Positions 8,204 through 18,929 of a stretch of DNA of 31,485 bases are shown in pieces; the first letter of the stretch is position 1; the number at the start of each line of letters is the position of its first letter. Both the position numbers and the translations under genes were made by a program. The DNA is taken from positions 114,344,079-114,375,563 of the forward strand of contig JBOZIK010000001.1 in the NCBI GenBank assembly GCA_051453625.1. Reading direction: 5' to 3'. The notes under the pieces are model-generated. The model was not told the origin of the DNA. It ran no database searches and saw only the letters and a list, made by a program, of their open reading frames with translations. Source of the DNA: Welwitschia mirabilis. Its lineage: Eukaryota; Gnetophyta; Gnetopsida; Welwitschiales.

Positions 8204-8822
8204 ATCTTCTACCACACTAATCAACATCAAGGGCACATTCCATGAGTTCTCAACAGCTAGTTTTATAGTGTCTCTATAAATATGTACGTATCATTGTCCA
8301 AGTCAGGCATTCTGGGGCTTGACATTTGAAAAAACTAGTGATATTGCTTTGATATACTACACTAAAAGTGGATGTGCTCATACCTGTGATACCATTCTAT
8401 TCTCTGCGCTATATTGAATCTTTCTCCCTAAAAGAGGTCATATTTTGTCTTTCAAGCTGATATTCTATGGATATAGAAGGCACCTCACATCAGATCTTAC
8501 TCTTGTACTTTCTGTGAAAGGGTCACTAAGTTAAGATTGTTGTAAGAGCTAGAAGTTAGCCCTGGGGATAGGGGTGTTGTAATTAGCTATTGAAAATGAA
8601 GGGAACTAGGAGGTTGATAGTAGTTTGCTACCCCCCGATACTGGAATAGGTTGTATGCTGAACCACTATAAAATTGCTAGTGCATGTTTCTTTTGAAAAT
8701 TGCTTCCCTATACACTTCCTTAGATTGCATTTCTATATATTGTTAATAGGATTGCTGAGTTTTTTGAATTACATCCTATTCACACCTCCCCCCAACTTCT
8801 AGGATGCCATACGTTCCTAACA
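8204..8822 (+). repeat. Partial plus-strand LTR (promoter-R-U5) abutting the 5' LTR
   Basis: CAACAGCTAGTTTTATAG then CTATAAATA (8274-8282) is a likely promoter. TTTGCTACCCCCCGATACTGGAATAGG...GAACCACTATAAA (8629-8671) matches the U5 landmark of the LTR at 2026-3074. It ends CCCCCCAACTTCTAGG...CCTAACA (8822), a good TAACA terminus. No PBS follows, so it is the 3' or a solo LTR. Its U3 is missing; the minus-strand LTR begins exactly where it should be. Confidence 0.6.
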
Positions 8823-9420
8823 TCATATTATCTTGAATGTCTGTAACAACCAGGTCAATAGTCTTCCTCTTCAATTCTCAAAATATGTTGGGCTTTTGTT
8901 GGTCTCTATCATAAGCCTAAGGAATCAATCAACAAATATTACATATAAAATTCATGAATCATGATCCTATGTTACAAACTTGGACCCAAGATTGAAAATT
9001 AGAACTTTACTCATCTTCGATGGACATTTCCATGACTAGTTAGAATAGGCTAAACATTTTAATAATCCTCACCATACAACCTGTCATGAAAACATGTGAA
9101 GAAAGCAAGCCAAAAAAGGGAAAGGAACATGAACAAACAAACAAACAAACAAGCACACAAACAATTTAATAAGGTTTGGAAACTTTTGCCCAACTTCCTA
9201 GAACCAACACAAAGCTCTATTAGATCAACTAGAAAACCAATAGTCACAAGGAACACAAGTCATTTCTCTAGCTAAAGCCACAACCATAGGTGAGATTGAA
9301 AATTGCTCTAACCACAACCACACCATCATAGCGAACCTTTAAATACCCTCTTCTTCTTCCTTTAAAAGGAAGCAATGCCTTATAGTTAAGAGTTCTTTTT
9401 GCAATAAAGTCTGCACTTTT
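8823..9420. other. Unassigned region with an (AAAC)n microsatellite
   Basis: No gene is seen. A short AACAAAC-type microsatellite lies at 9132-9150. AATTTAATAAGGTTTGGAAAC at 9161-9181 resembles an LTR U5 landmark on minus, but too weakly to call. Confidence 0.4.
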
Positions 9421-9559
9421 TCTCATAGAATTTGGAGGCATATAAGAGGAAGTATACAGAGGACATCTCCTTCCTCAGAGGAAGAGATAACCTTTGTTTT
9501 AGTAGCAAAGACCACCTCTTAGGTGTAGCCTTGTTCCCTAAGAACCTTGTCTGCCTTTA

Positions 9560-9915
9560 TCCTAGCCTAGGAGGAGATCCCTTTGGAACCTATATTCCCA
9601 ACCCAAAAGATTTGCTCCATGCCCCCATCGTGAACATGTGGAAGTAACCTAGAGGATACCTCCTACCTTTGGAAGTCCTCCCTTTCCTTATCCCTTTACC
9701 TCTTGTCTTTTTGATTTTTTTAAACCCCTTTATTCGATGAGGGTTTCCCACTAGGCTCAGCTTGTGCTCTACACTTTAACCTCGTTACTTTGTACCTCAA
9801 GGGTCCATTTCCGGTACGTAATTTCTAGTAGCCCTCCAGAACAATTCCAGGTCGCTTCACCCTGGAAAGAGGATGTTATTGTCCTCTCCATGCCTAGGGA
9901 AAGGAATTTACATCA
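9560..9915 (-). repeat. Dispersed repeat R, copy 1
   Basis: The minus strand starts TGATGTAAATTCC and matches copy 3 (18930-19280, plus) through CACTAGGCTCAG (9751-9762), ATTTCTAGTAGCCCTCC (9821-9837) and CCTAGAGGATACCTCCTACC (9648-9667), with indels between. It may extend to about 9430. Starting TG, carrying a TATA-like segment in copy 3 (GATATAAAAGC) and lacking coding sense, it could be an LTR, but I cannot pair it with a PBS. Confidence 0.6.
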
Positions 9916-10058
9916 ACCATTACTTATATGTTTCAATTCATTTCTTTTTTTCCTTTTTTTTTTGGTACCTCTTTTATCAATAGGATTCCACACCAAACAT
10001 GTTCATACAATGCATATGAATCAGTGAAAACACTAGAATAGCTACATACACTAAAAAT

Positions 10059-10833
10059 NNNNNNNNNNNNNNNNNNNNNNNNNNNNNNNNNNNNNNNNNN
10101 NNNNNNNNNNNNNNNNNNNNNNNNNNNNNNNNNNNNNNNNNNNNNNNNNNNNNNNNNNNNNNNNNNNNNNNNNNNNNNNNNNNNNNNNNNNNNNNNNNNN
10201 NNNNNNNNNNNNNNNNNNNNNNNNNNNNNNNNNNNNNNNNNNNNNNNNNNNNNNNNNNNNNNNNNNNNNNNNNNNNNNNNNNNNNNNNNNNNNNNNNNNN
10301 NNNNNNNNNNNNNNNNNNNNNNNNNNNNNNNNNNNNNNNNNNNNNNNNNNNNNNNNNNNNNNNNNNNNNNNNNNNNNNNNNNNNNNNNNNNNNNNNNNNN
10401 NNNNNNNNNNNNNNNNNNNNNNNNNNNNNNNNNNNNNNNNNNNNNNNNNNNNNNNNNNNNNNNNNNNNNNNNNNNNNNNNNNNNNNNNNNNNNNNNNNNN
10501 NNNNNNNNNNNNNNNNNNNNNNNNNNNNNNNNNNNNNNNNNNNNNNNNNNNNNNNNNNNNNNNNNNNNNNNNNNNNNNNNNNNNNNNNNNNNNNNNNNNN
10601 NNNNNNNNNNNNNNNNNNNNNNNNNNNNNNNNNNNNNNNNNNNNNNNNNNNNNNNNNNNNNNNNNNNNNNNNNNNNNNNNNNNNNNNNNNNNNNNNNNNN
10701 NNNNNNNNNNNNNNNNNNNNNNNNNNNNNNNNNNNNNNNNNNNNNNNNNNNNNNNNNNNNNNNNNNNNNNNNNNNNNNNNNNNNNNNNNNNNNNNNNNNN
10801 NNNNNNNNNNNNNNNNNNNNNNNNNNNNNNNNN
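10059..10833. other. Assembly gap, 775 N
   Basis: Unknown sequence. It falls between two copies of repeat R, so it is probably a repeat-caused break. Frames drawn across it are meaningless. Confidence 0.99.
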
Positions 10834-10983
10834 GCTCTACACTATACCTCAATTACTTTACAACTTAAGGGTTCATTTTGGGCACCTAATTTCCAATGGC
10901 CTTCTAAAACAAGTCCAAGTCACCTCACCTTGGTAAGTAGAGGTGGTTATTCTTTCCATGCCTAGGGAGAGGAATTTACATCA
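10834..10983 (-). repeat. Dispersed repeat R, copy 2 (partial)
   Basis: It starts at the gap edge with GCTCTACAC, which corresponds to 9767 onwards, and runs to GGAATTTACATCA (10983). It matches copy 1 along its whole 150 bp with substitutions. The remainder lies in the gap. Confidence 0.7.
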
Positions 10984-11860
10984 ATACAACCTTTTTAGAG
11001 TTTCTTGACTACAATTAAGCAAGAATTTCTCCATCTTCTCTTTGCCCATTCACAAATTGTGCCAAGACTAGGAACTTGCCCCAGGAATCTTCCAATAGCA
11101 CAGAAATTTAGAATCTTTTTCCTTGTGGAGATGGGAAACGAAATGTGAGATATACCATTTATTTCTTTCATCTTAAATTGTGCACAAGTCAGCTAAGGCA
11201 TTGAAAGCTCTCTCTTGAAAATTTCGGAATAGGACAAAGGTTCTTTCCTCATGGAGTCAAGCCTAAAGTGTTGAGCAATTGACATTTAGCTGTGAAGAAG
11301 ATGAGCCTTCCTCTCTAGAATCTTTATCTTGCATATTTTTCGTCTGTTAATTCATTGGGTTGGACAAGTTAACTAAAGCATTGGAGCCATTGAGACCTTT
11401 AAAACTTTCCTCTAGCATATTAGATTATAAAATCCTCTCTATTTCTCCATTTGCCATGGTAGAGCCTAGCCTTTCTCATGTTCAAAGGAAGAAAACAAGA
11501 AAACAAGCCACTTAATTTAGTGCACTAGGGTGCTAAGGCTACTGAGAAAACCCTCTGAAGGAGCCATCGACACTGAACAACTCTCTCAAAAATTTACTAC
11601 AATGAAACTTCACCAAAGCTCAACAGCAAAGAGTGTTATTAAGAAAAGTTGTCGATTGAAGAAGTGAGGGGACTAAAGGTAGCATAAGGTATGTTACAGC
11701 TCATCCATCTTGCTATCTTCATCCCAAAAATTTGCTTAGTTGGCCCCAAGTCCTTCATTTCAAAATGCTTACCATTTCATGCTTTCAACCTGTAATTGCA
11801 ACCTTATCATTTCTTGCTATAATCATACCATCAACTTATAATAACATTGTGACCTTACCT
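10984..11860. other. Unassigned region
   Basis: No supported gene. One minus-strand frame (10981-11457) reads with protein-like composition but has seven internal stops, about as many as expected by chance. The rest is AT-rich without clear repeats. Confidence 0.4.
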
Positions 11861-11869
11861 CCCACTTAA

Positions 11870-12475
11870 CTGGAGAAGTGAACACATTGGTCTACTTTGC
11901 ATTTGTCATACTATGTCGTAAATGAATTAGACCTCTTTTACCATTGCCTAGGGGCTTATTTAAGACCATATAGACTTTACCCTAGCCTATATACGAAATC
12001 AGGATGCTTGGGTTCAACAAAAACCTTTGGTTAAGGCATATAGATTTTTTCTTCTAAAGCCCCATGCAAGAATGCAGTTTTAACATTTAGCTGCTTTACT
12101 TCTAGATCTAAATAGGTAGTCAAATATAGAGCAATTCTTATAGAAGATTTTTAACAACTGAAGAAAAGATAGTAAAATCAATACCTAGTTTTTGTTCAAA
12201 ACCCTTTACCACAAGTCTGGTCTTGCACCTAGTAAGACCCTGTAAATCTTCCTTTAGCCAGAAAAGCCCTCTGTTCTGTCGTGCTGTNNNNNNNNNNNNN
12301 NNNNNNNNNNNNNNNNNNNNNNNNNNNNNNNNNNNNNNNNNNNNNNNNNNNNNNNNNNNNNNNNNNNNNNNNNNNNNNNNNNNNNNNCATCTGTTCTGTA
12401 GTGCTTTCTTACCCTTTGGTAGTTGCAAGAATTCCGTGCATGACTAGCCATGAGTAATGTCCACTCATCATACAT
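11870..12475 (-). pseudogene. Copia RT fragment of a second lineage, catalytic Asp lost
   Basis: The minus strand reads WTLLMASHARNS, PKGKKALQNR, then (across a probably false gap) LFWLKEDLQGLTRCKTRLVV-type sequence and KGFEQKLGIDF. After a frame change it reads VKQLNVKTAFLHGALEEKIYM, then VFVEPKHPDFVYRLG and SLYGLK-APRQW. This is the N-terminal half of copia RT. The LHGALEEKIYM signature differs from FLNGYTNEEVY of the element at 3.2-8.2 kb, so it is another lineage (Tork-like, inferred). The palm Asp codon is Asn (12085-12087). No LTR or PBS is recognised nearby. Confidence 0.8.
12288..12387. other. Assembly gap of exactly 100 N, probably false
   Basis: The 18 bases before (12270-12287) and after (12390-12407) the gap agree at 16 positions, and both encode the same small part of RT. 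The two contig ends therefore overlap and little or nothing is missing. Confidence 0.8.
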
Positions 12476-12540
12476 TACAGCCCCCCACTGCTTCCAATCA
12501 CAACCTGACCTTGTCTAATCCTTAACAAGGCCTTCTAATA

Positions 12541-12566
12541 CCAATAACTATTACCAATAACTATTA
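12541..12566 (+). repeat. 13-bp tandem duplication
   Basis: CCAATAACTATTA occurs twice in a row. Confidence 0.85.
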
Positions 12567-12814
12567 ATGTTTCTACACATTAAGAGTATTTTCATGTCTA
12601 GGATTGTGCAATGTCAAATGGCTAAAGTGTTATAACCATTTACATGCAAAACACACTTCATATCATGCATCAATCCTTCGAAGAAAACTCAATGTTACTA
12701 TGTAATTACCATAAATGCCCCGATACATAATGCCAAGTGCCTTAGAAGTCGTGCAACTCTAGTTAGCGATAACAATTGAGACTAGGCTCAACCTGTATGA
12801 TTAAAGTTTGATGT

Positions 12815-12851
12815 ATGGATTGATGTGGCATTGTAAGTCATGCCTTAGCAA
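12815..12851 (+). repeat. Left arm of a distant inverted repeat
   Basis: TGATGTGGCATTGTAAGTCATG then CTTAGCAACCA matches the reverse complement of 17118-17155 with few changes. The arms are 4.3 kb apart. This could be two ends of one element or two copies of one repeat in opposite orientation. Confidence 0.6.
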
Positions 12852-12924
12852 CCACAATCCTTTTTGCACAGCATATCACAGTCATGCCTTAGCAACCATA
12901 ATCCTTTTTGCATAGCATATCACA
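12837..12924 (+). repeat. 44-bp tandem duplication
   Basis: GTCATGCCTTAGCAACCACA... (12837-12880) is repeated at 12881-12924 with two differences. The low divergence suggests a recent event. Confidence 0.9.
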
Positions 12925-14359
12925 TCCTATCTATCCCCAAAAATCCTCACTTTTATCCTGAAACCTTCAAAATTCTCACTTGGCCATTTCAGTATCTTGG
13001 GTATCCAAACCCTCTAAATAGGGTGTCCAAAACCATTTGGACACCAAAACTACTAAATAACTTGGCTTTGGATGCCCTTGTGCCTTAAAAGCCCTAAGAA
13101 GTGTAGCCTAACATGTGTTGATATATGATAGTTCCCTAAAATCCCTACAATTGCTTATAGATACATTAACATGTCCATATTTTAGAATCTAATGTTGCCT
13201 TAACTACCCAACTATTATCCAAGATTTCCAATAACCTTGCTTATAATAAAATCTTATATGTAAAATTGTCATAAATCCTCAATCTAATCCCACCCACTCA
13301 TACAAGAATTCCAAGACCCTAAAGAGCAATTGTTCCGCAAGTGGATTTTATGTTTTTGGCATGCATGAGCCCCTCCTATTGCTAAATTCTTAATAAGGTA
13401 GTTGTTCATTTGCTGCTACATCAAGAATCATCGTTTCTTTTGTTATTTTCTACAACAGCTAGGTTTTGGGGCTTGGTAAGCTTGATAAAGATGCTCAAAG
13501 GCTGATTTAATTAGGAAGGCCTAGCTTACAATGGCACATAATGGGATTTATCAAAAACAAAAAAGGTCAAAAAAGATCTTACACAACTCATAAATTTCTT
13601 TTACTATTTGGAAAAAAAGGGAAAAGGTTTCAAATGTAACTGAGAAAGAACAAAGTTGGTATAAGAATACAACTAAACTAAACCCTCCAAAATATTAATA
13701 AATGAAAGGATAAATAACTTTTAGATCTTTGGTAGATGTTTATGTTGAGTTGGTGAAGCAAAAGAACTCCAATCTTCTACTGAAATTCATGACAATATTT
13801 TTACAAAGGGTTTTACATGAGCCATTTGGTAGAGAGGTGCCTTAGTAGAGCCTTTCTTACAAGCCTTTTCCCTATTCTTTAGAATTTACAAGAACAAAAT
13901 TCATTTTAACCAACACCTCTATATGTGTATTGATAAGCACTACCAATCTTAAGTAGCAACTAGATAAGGTCATCATGATAATTTTATGCTTATATAAATA
14001 GAAGAAGAAGAGAAGTTTCTCTTTGTCTGTTGTTATTAGGACAAGTACTTAGTTGCTGATATCTACTAAACAATGTATTGTCTTAGTCATAAGCCAAGAC
14101 AATATTATAAGATTAAAAAATTAACATATTTGTTGTCCTTAGTCACGCTTCGGTAACCACGTCCCCCTTTCATATCTCCTTCCCATCTAGTCCTTAAAGC
14201 CCTGCATTTTAACATAGAACAATCATAACCCCAGCACTTAGCTAATTTTCCACCATGAATGCCCCATTTCCCTAACTAAGGCATTCAACATTTGTTAGAT
14301 GCCCTAAACAACCTTAAAATTCAGGTTTGAACCCCAAGTACCTCAAAAAAATGCTAGGC
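12925..14359. other. Unassigned AT-rich region
   Basis: No gene, LTR or coding remnant recognised on either strand. Confidence 0.4.
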
Positions 14360-14389
14360 AACCTACCACATTTTAATATGTGGTAGGTT
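14360..14389. repeat. Perfect 12-bp hairpin
   Basis: AACCTACCACAT (14360-14371) and ATGTGGTAGGTT (14378-14389) are exact reverse complements around a 6-base loop. There is no U-run terminator context. Confidence 0.9.
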
Positions 14390-15119
14390 TATTAGAAACC
14401 TTATATTTTTTAATGATATACTCCTAGAATCTCTCTATGTTAAATCTAACGCCATTTTGTCTAATCATCAACTATTGAAGCTGATCTTCAAGCCCAAGGG
14501 CATCCTTTTATAGATTCTTATAATTTTCTAAAACATACATGAGCCCTTTGTATTGTTGATTTGGTGACTAAATAAGATTTTGTTGATATTCTTGTTTCCG
14601 TGAATTATTAAGAGCTCTATAAGGCTATCTACTTTCATCACTATCCATTTTGGTGTCAATGCATTTTCTATTGTGAAGGATCTCGTAGAGCATAAAAATC
14701 CTCCAATCCAAACCTCATCATTTTCAAGAATCCTATTTAGGTTAATTCTTATAGGGGCTTGGGAACCCTTACAATGCTCACAAGGGGTGACAACAATGTA
14801 GAAACATTTGTAGAGGACCAATGTTATTCTCTTAGTGCAAAATCAATGCTTCCACACTAGTGCCTTACTACTAGTGATGCCCTTTTGAAGATTTTATTTG
14901 TCTTTTATAGATCACACCATGTATAAGGGTATGCAATCCAACCTCTATAAGATAAGCCCTACCTAAAGTTTCTACTATGGACGAAGACAAAATTTTATGC
15001 GAAGGTTGATTCTGGTGTCTGGATTGAGAAAAGTGAGAAGCATTTGCAAGGTTTTGTCATCTACAAGAGAAAACAAGAATAAAGAAGATAGCATGGAAGA
15101 GCGAAAGAATATTAAAACT
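14390..15119. other. Unassigned region
   Basis: No supported gene. The 97-codon minus frame at 14528-14821 has no recognisable motif and is not called. Confidence 0.35.
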
Positions 15120-16515
15120 GTAGTTGTCAGACTTGAACTCCCCGCTAAACTCAAGAAGGTAGTTTGGACTCACACTTACCATTTGAACTTGACCAAACTT
15201 AGCAAACTCAATGCAAACTCAGCAAGGTCAAAAGAGTCTAGAGTAAAATGCATTTTTCTAATATTTTAAGTACTTTTATGGCTTTAAACAAGATAATAAA
15301 CATTTCTAAGCACTAGACAATTGTTGTGAACACCACAAAGACAATTGATATGTGTGACATACACATATGCCTAGGCTTTTGCAATCACTCAATTCCATTT
15401 TGGAAAACTTTTGTTAGATTAACAACCTTTGTAACACATTTGAATTGATGAAGATCGTTTCGCACTTATAGGCAGTCACTAATAGAGTAATAGGCAATCA
15501 ATAATTAATAGACAATAGCGAGACCCTAATAGGGTAATAGACAATAACATACACATTAAAAATTTATGTCACATAAAGTCTAAAAAAACAGTAATAAACA
15601 CTAACAAAGTAACAAACATTCACTAATTAAGATAGTCATCAATAAACTAGCAACAAACCCACACTAAAAGAATAACAGACACTAACATAGAAACAAAGAG
15701 TAAGATTTACATTAAAAATATAAAGTCGCATAAAATCTGAAAAACATTAGTAGCATGAACAACTATAGTAATAGAACTATGGTTTTCAAACAAAACTGAG
15801 CATTAAATAAAAATAAGTATCCAATCAAAATGAGTTGCAAATAAAAAGATATGAAAGAAAAACAGCCTGCACGTAAAAATGAGCAACATAATTGCAATCT
15901 TTACAATCTCCTAATGCATAAGAAAATGTTTGAAAATTTGGAATGAAAAGATATTTATAGTTAACCTAAATTGTCCAGCAAAAATGAAATGCAAAAATGA
16001 ACAAGCAGCAAACAAAAACCAACCGAACTTGTAAATATGTAAATGTGTGGTAAGAAGAGGTTCACAATAGATTGAATACAATGTTGCAGTGTCAAAAGGA
16101 TATGCAAAACAGATATAATTAATTTTTTTAAGTAAAGCTTTACCTATGTAGGAGTTGGGTTCTTTAGATGTTGTTTGTCTTAATTTTTTTGAGAAGTGAA
16201 ATACAAATTTGATAAATCTAGACTTTTGTACATGTTTGTGGTTTTCTTTTAAAACAAGAAATGTTTTTTTTAAGGAGCCTTTTTTAAATAGAAAGTTGTT
16301 TTTGTTTAAACTAAGAGTGTTTGCTTTTCGAAAACATATTCAAAGATGAGTCTGGCAGTCTTAGAGCTACCAGACTCTCCAAGCTCATCAAGTCTGACAA
16401 GTTTGGTGAGTTTGATGAGTTTGAGACTCCCAGACTCTATCAAGATGAATTTCTTACTTCAAATTCACAAGTTAGGTTAAACTTGAGGCTTGCAAACTTG
16501 AGGCTCGTCTAAACA
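15120..16515. mobile_element. Possible non-autonomous DNA transposon with subterminal repeats
   Basis: Both ends are dense in AACTC/GAGTT-type words in opposite orientation: 15129-15238 on plus (CCAAACTTAGCAAACTC, then AAACTCAGCAAGG) and 16330-16510 (CAAGTTTGGTGAGTTTGATG on plus). The middle is AT-rich with a direct duplication (15551-15596 against 15707-15753) and GACAATAGA-like short repeats. I cannot define terminal bases or a target duplication. Confidence 0.3.
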
Positions 16516-17117
16516 CCTTGCACATTTCAAGAGACAGACGATAATGATTAAAACCTATAGAGCTTAGTAGAAAATGTTCGAAAATGTAGTAATGGCCAAG
16601 GATGCAACACATAGATAGATACTTCTATTAATAAGCACCATTATAAAGGGTCCATACATGCCCACAATAACTCGAATGATTAAAGCGTAATTGTTCTTAG
16701 AGTTTAAGGATCATGGATGAACAAGTAAGATGAGCTTAAGTGCTTCGATAATGTTTTCCACTTGGGTTTTGCATAGGAGAAGGGTCCCTTAGATGGCTTG
16801 GATAATAGATCAATGATTAAAATGACATTAGATTTTAAAATGAGGGATTTATTGGGGTATTTATTATAGTGCTTGTCAGTGACTTTCCATGCTTCAAAAT
16901 GTGATAGGGCAGTAATGTTGGGTAGGTTCTAAAGCTGTCTAGGCATCTAACCAAGTTTAGAGGGAATTCTAGCAATTTGACATGTGTATGACACTCTAGA
17001 GAGGGAGCTATGATCCGCAAAAGGAAAATTGAGAAAACTACAAAGTCTATCGAAGCCTTAAGACAAAATGAAGGGATTTAAAGACTTGGTAGGATGTGAC
17101 AGACAGGGTTCATGGTT
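16516..17117. other. Unassigned region
   Basis: No supported gene or repeat found by eye. Confidence 0.35.
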
Positions 17118-17155
17118 ACCAAGCCATGACTTACAATGCCACATCATTGAGGACA
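17118..17155 (-). repeat. Right arm of distant inverted repeat
   Basis: Its reverse complement matches 12815-12851. It is followed by CCACATCATTGAGG. Confidence 0.6.
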
Positions 17156-18149
17156 TCAATCTATGATCTTACACCATGCATGATGAATGGGCATTCATCC
17201 GTTTCCTTCATTCATCCTTTTCTTATTTAATATGACGGGAAAGGATAGGACCCTTACTAGTTACTCCTCTTAAGTTTAACATGTATTAGTTTTGTATTTT
17301 TTAGATCCTATATATTTATTTTTTCACTCAAGAGAAGTTTTCCTTGTTAACACATTGTTTTATTTTATTTCTATTTTCTTGTTAGTCTGATTGAAGCATA
17401 ATGTGGTGCATTGACAGTTTGGTTGTTATTCAAACAATTCAAGATGCCCTTGAAATCCTAAGCTCCAATATTTTTTATAACCTTGATGTTTGAATCCTCC
17501 ATGGAGGAACACCAAATAAGAAAAATAAATTAGGTAGTTTCTTCAGGTTGACAATTTATGTGAGGGATTTCAAATCCAAAGAATACATGGTTCTGGAATT
17601 TTGATTTTAATACAACATTCATGGTCAAAGGAAAATTAAGATTCCAAAATAATACCTAATTATATGCTCTGACCATGAGCATGATTTGTAAGAACTAGTA
17701 GCATTATATATAACTTGCATCTTCCCAACTACTTAGATTGCTTAGGACACTTCAAAAATTAGAAAGTATTTGAACCCAACTCAGGAATTTTTTTTTCTTT
17801 TGTTGTTGTTTTAATGGAAAATGTAAATCTTTATTTTAGATCTACTATACTACCTCAGGATTAAGTCTAAGCAATAGTACAATTAATAAGACGTTTTGGT
17901 CAGGTGTGGTTAGCTTTTTCTGATTTTTCTACTTTTTGTTTAGCAAAATTGTTAAGAACTTGCTTTATGTTTTCTAAATTTATAATAAGTCAAACAGAAG
18001 GCTTTCAGATTCTGATTATTCTACAACTATGCATTCACAAAGGCTTTACAAAATAGATAAATTTATACAAATTAATGAGAGTCTTCCAAAGAATAATTAC
18101 TCATCTTATCAGACTAACATTATGATAATATTCTAGACATAAATATTAT
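17156..18149. other. Unassigned AT-rich region
   Basis: Searched for the next kinase exons (DPEYY, DVYSFG) on the minus strand without success. No other gene seen. Confidence 0.4.
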
Positions 18150-18386
18150 TTATTCAGAGGCATAAGTCAACAACTGCTTTGCATCAAGTAAAACATGTTT
18201 AAGAAGAAATGGATTGTACCCAATAGTGCCAGCCGGTGTAGTTGATATATGTGTCCCACCAATATCTGTTGTAGTTCTTGATATTCCAAAATCTGCTAAT
18301 TTAGCACAGAAATAATCATCCAACAATATGTTGCTTGGTTTGACATCACGGTGTATAATTGGAGGATCCTGCATTAGAAATTGCAC
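18150..18386 (-). pseudogene. Receptor-like kinase exon or fragment (catalytic and activation loops)
   Basis: The minus strand reads [20 protein letters not shown], then [20 protein letters not shown] and [10 protein letters not shown]. It has the HRD catalytic loop with RD-type residues, the Asn of the metal-binding NILL, the DFG motif and the activation segment. This is a Ser/Thr kinase of the plant receptor-like family. A good splice acceptor (TTTCTAATGCAG) stands directly before GATCCTCCA, so the exon probably begins at 18368. A possible donor lies in GGGTACAA near 18219; after that point the frame reads [11 protein letters not shown], unlike a kinase, then stops. No other kinase exon was found within about 1 kb on either side. 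It is either one exon of a gene with long introns or a captured fragment. Confidence 0.75.
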
Positions 18387-18929
18387 ATTTTGCCTAAATT
18401 TCCTCTGTTAATGGAGAAATCTGGTGGCACAATCTACACTTATAAAATACATGAATCTATTTGAAATAACTACTACAAATGTACAACGATTAGCAAGTTA
18501 TCTTCTACTCCCATTCAAACAGAACCACTCAATTGAATTATAATGATATATATTTCATGAATACTTTAGTTACAAATGCTAGAATGCTCCAATGGTAAAC
18601 AAAAGCATATGTAGCTAATGTTTGGTTTTATGCTTTTAAAATTTTCATGTTTTAGAGGTCATGACCTTGTCTCATTGCAACATAATAAATCCAATGTTCA
18701 TGGTCCAATAATTTTGAACTGTAAACTCCTTTGGTAAAAATGTTTTGCAAAAGTATGACACAAATGATTGCTAGTATGGATTGATAATATATAATACCAA
18801 ATGGTCAATATCTGACATTAGATATATACAATACAAATATGCCAATAATGCAATTGGTCATACTTAGAAGGCACATTTTAGGCAACATGAATAGAGACGT
18901 TTATTCAGCTTCTATGTTAAAATATCTAG
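18387..18929. other. Unassigned region upstream of the kinase exon
   Basis: Possibly intron. No upstream kinase exon recognised. Confidence 0.35.

Noticed and set aside
8823-9420. LTR fragment on minus (AATAAGGTTTGG near 9170)
   Set aside because: Only one weak landmark; no promoter, end or repeat array nearby.
9977-10852. Long open frame of about 290 codons
   Set aside because: It is almost entirely N; the frame is an artefact of the gap.
10981-11457. Minus-strand reading of 159 codons from an ATG, protein-like in composition and without frameshift
   Set aside because: It has seven internal stops, close to the number expected by chance in that length, and no recognisable motif.
12864-13088. 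Plus-strand frame of 74 codons
   Set aside because: Its start lies in the 44-bp tandem duplication and the rest has no coding signature.
18150-18386. A complete small kinase gene
   Set aside because: It lacks the glycine loop, the VAIK lysine and the C-lobe; it is at most one exon.
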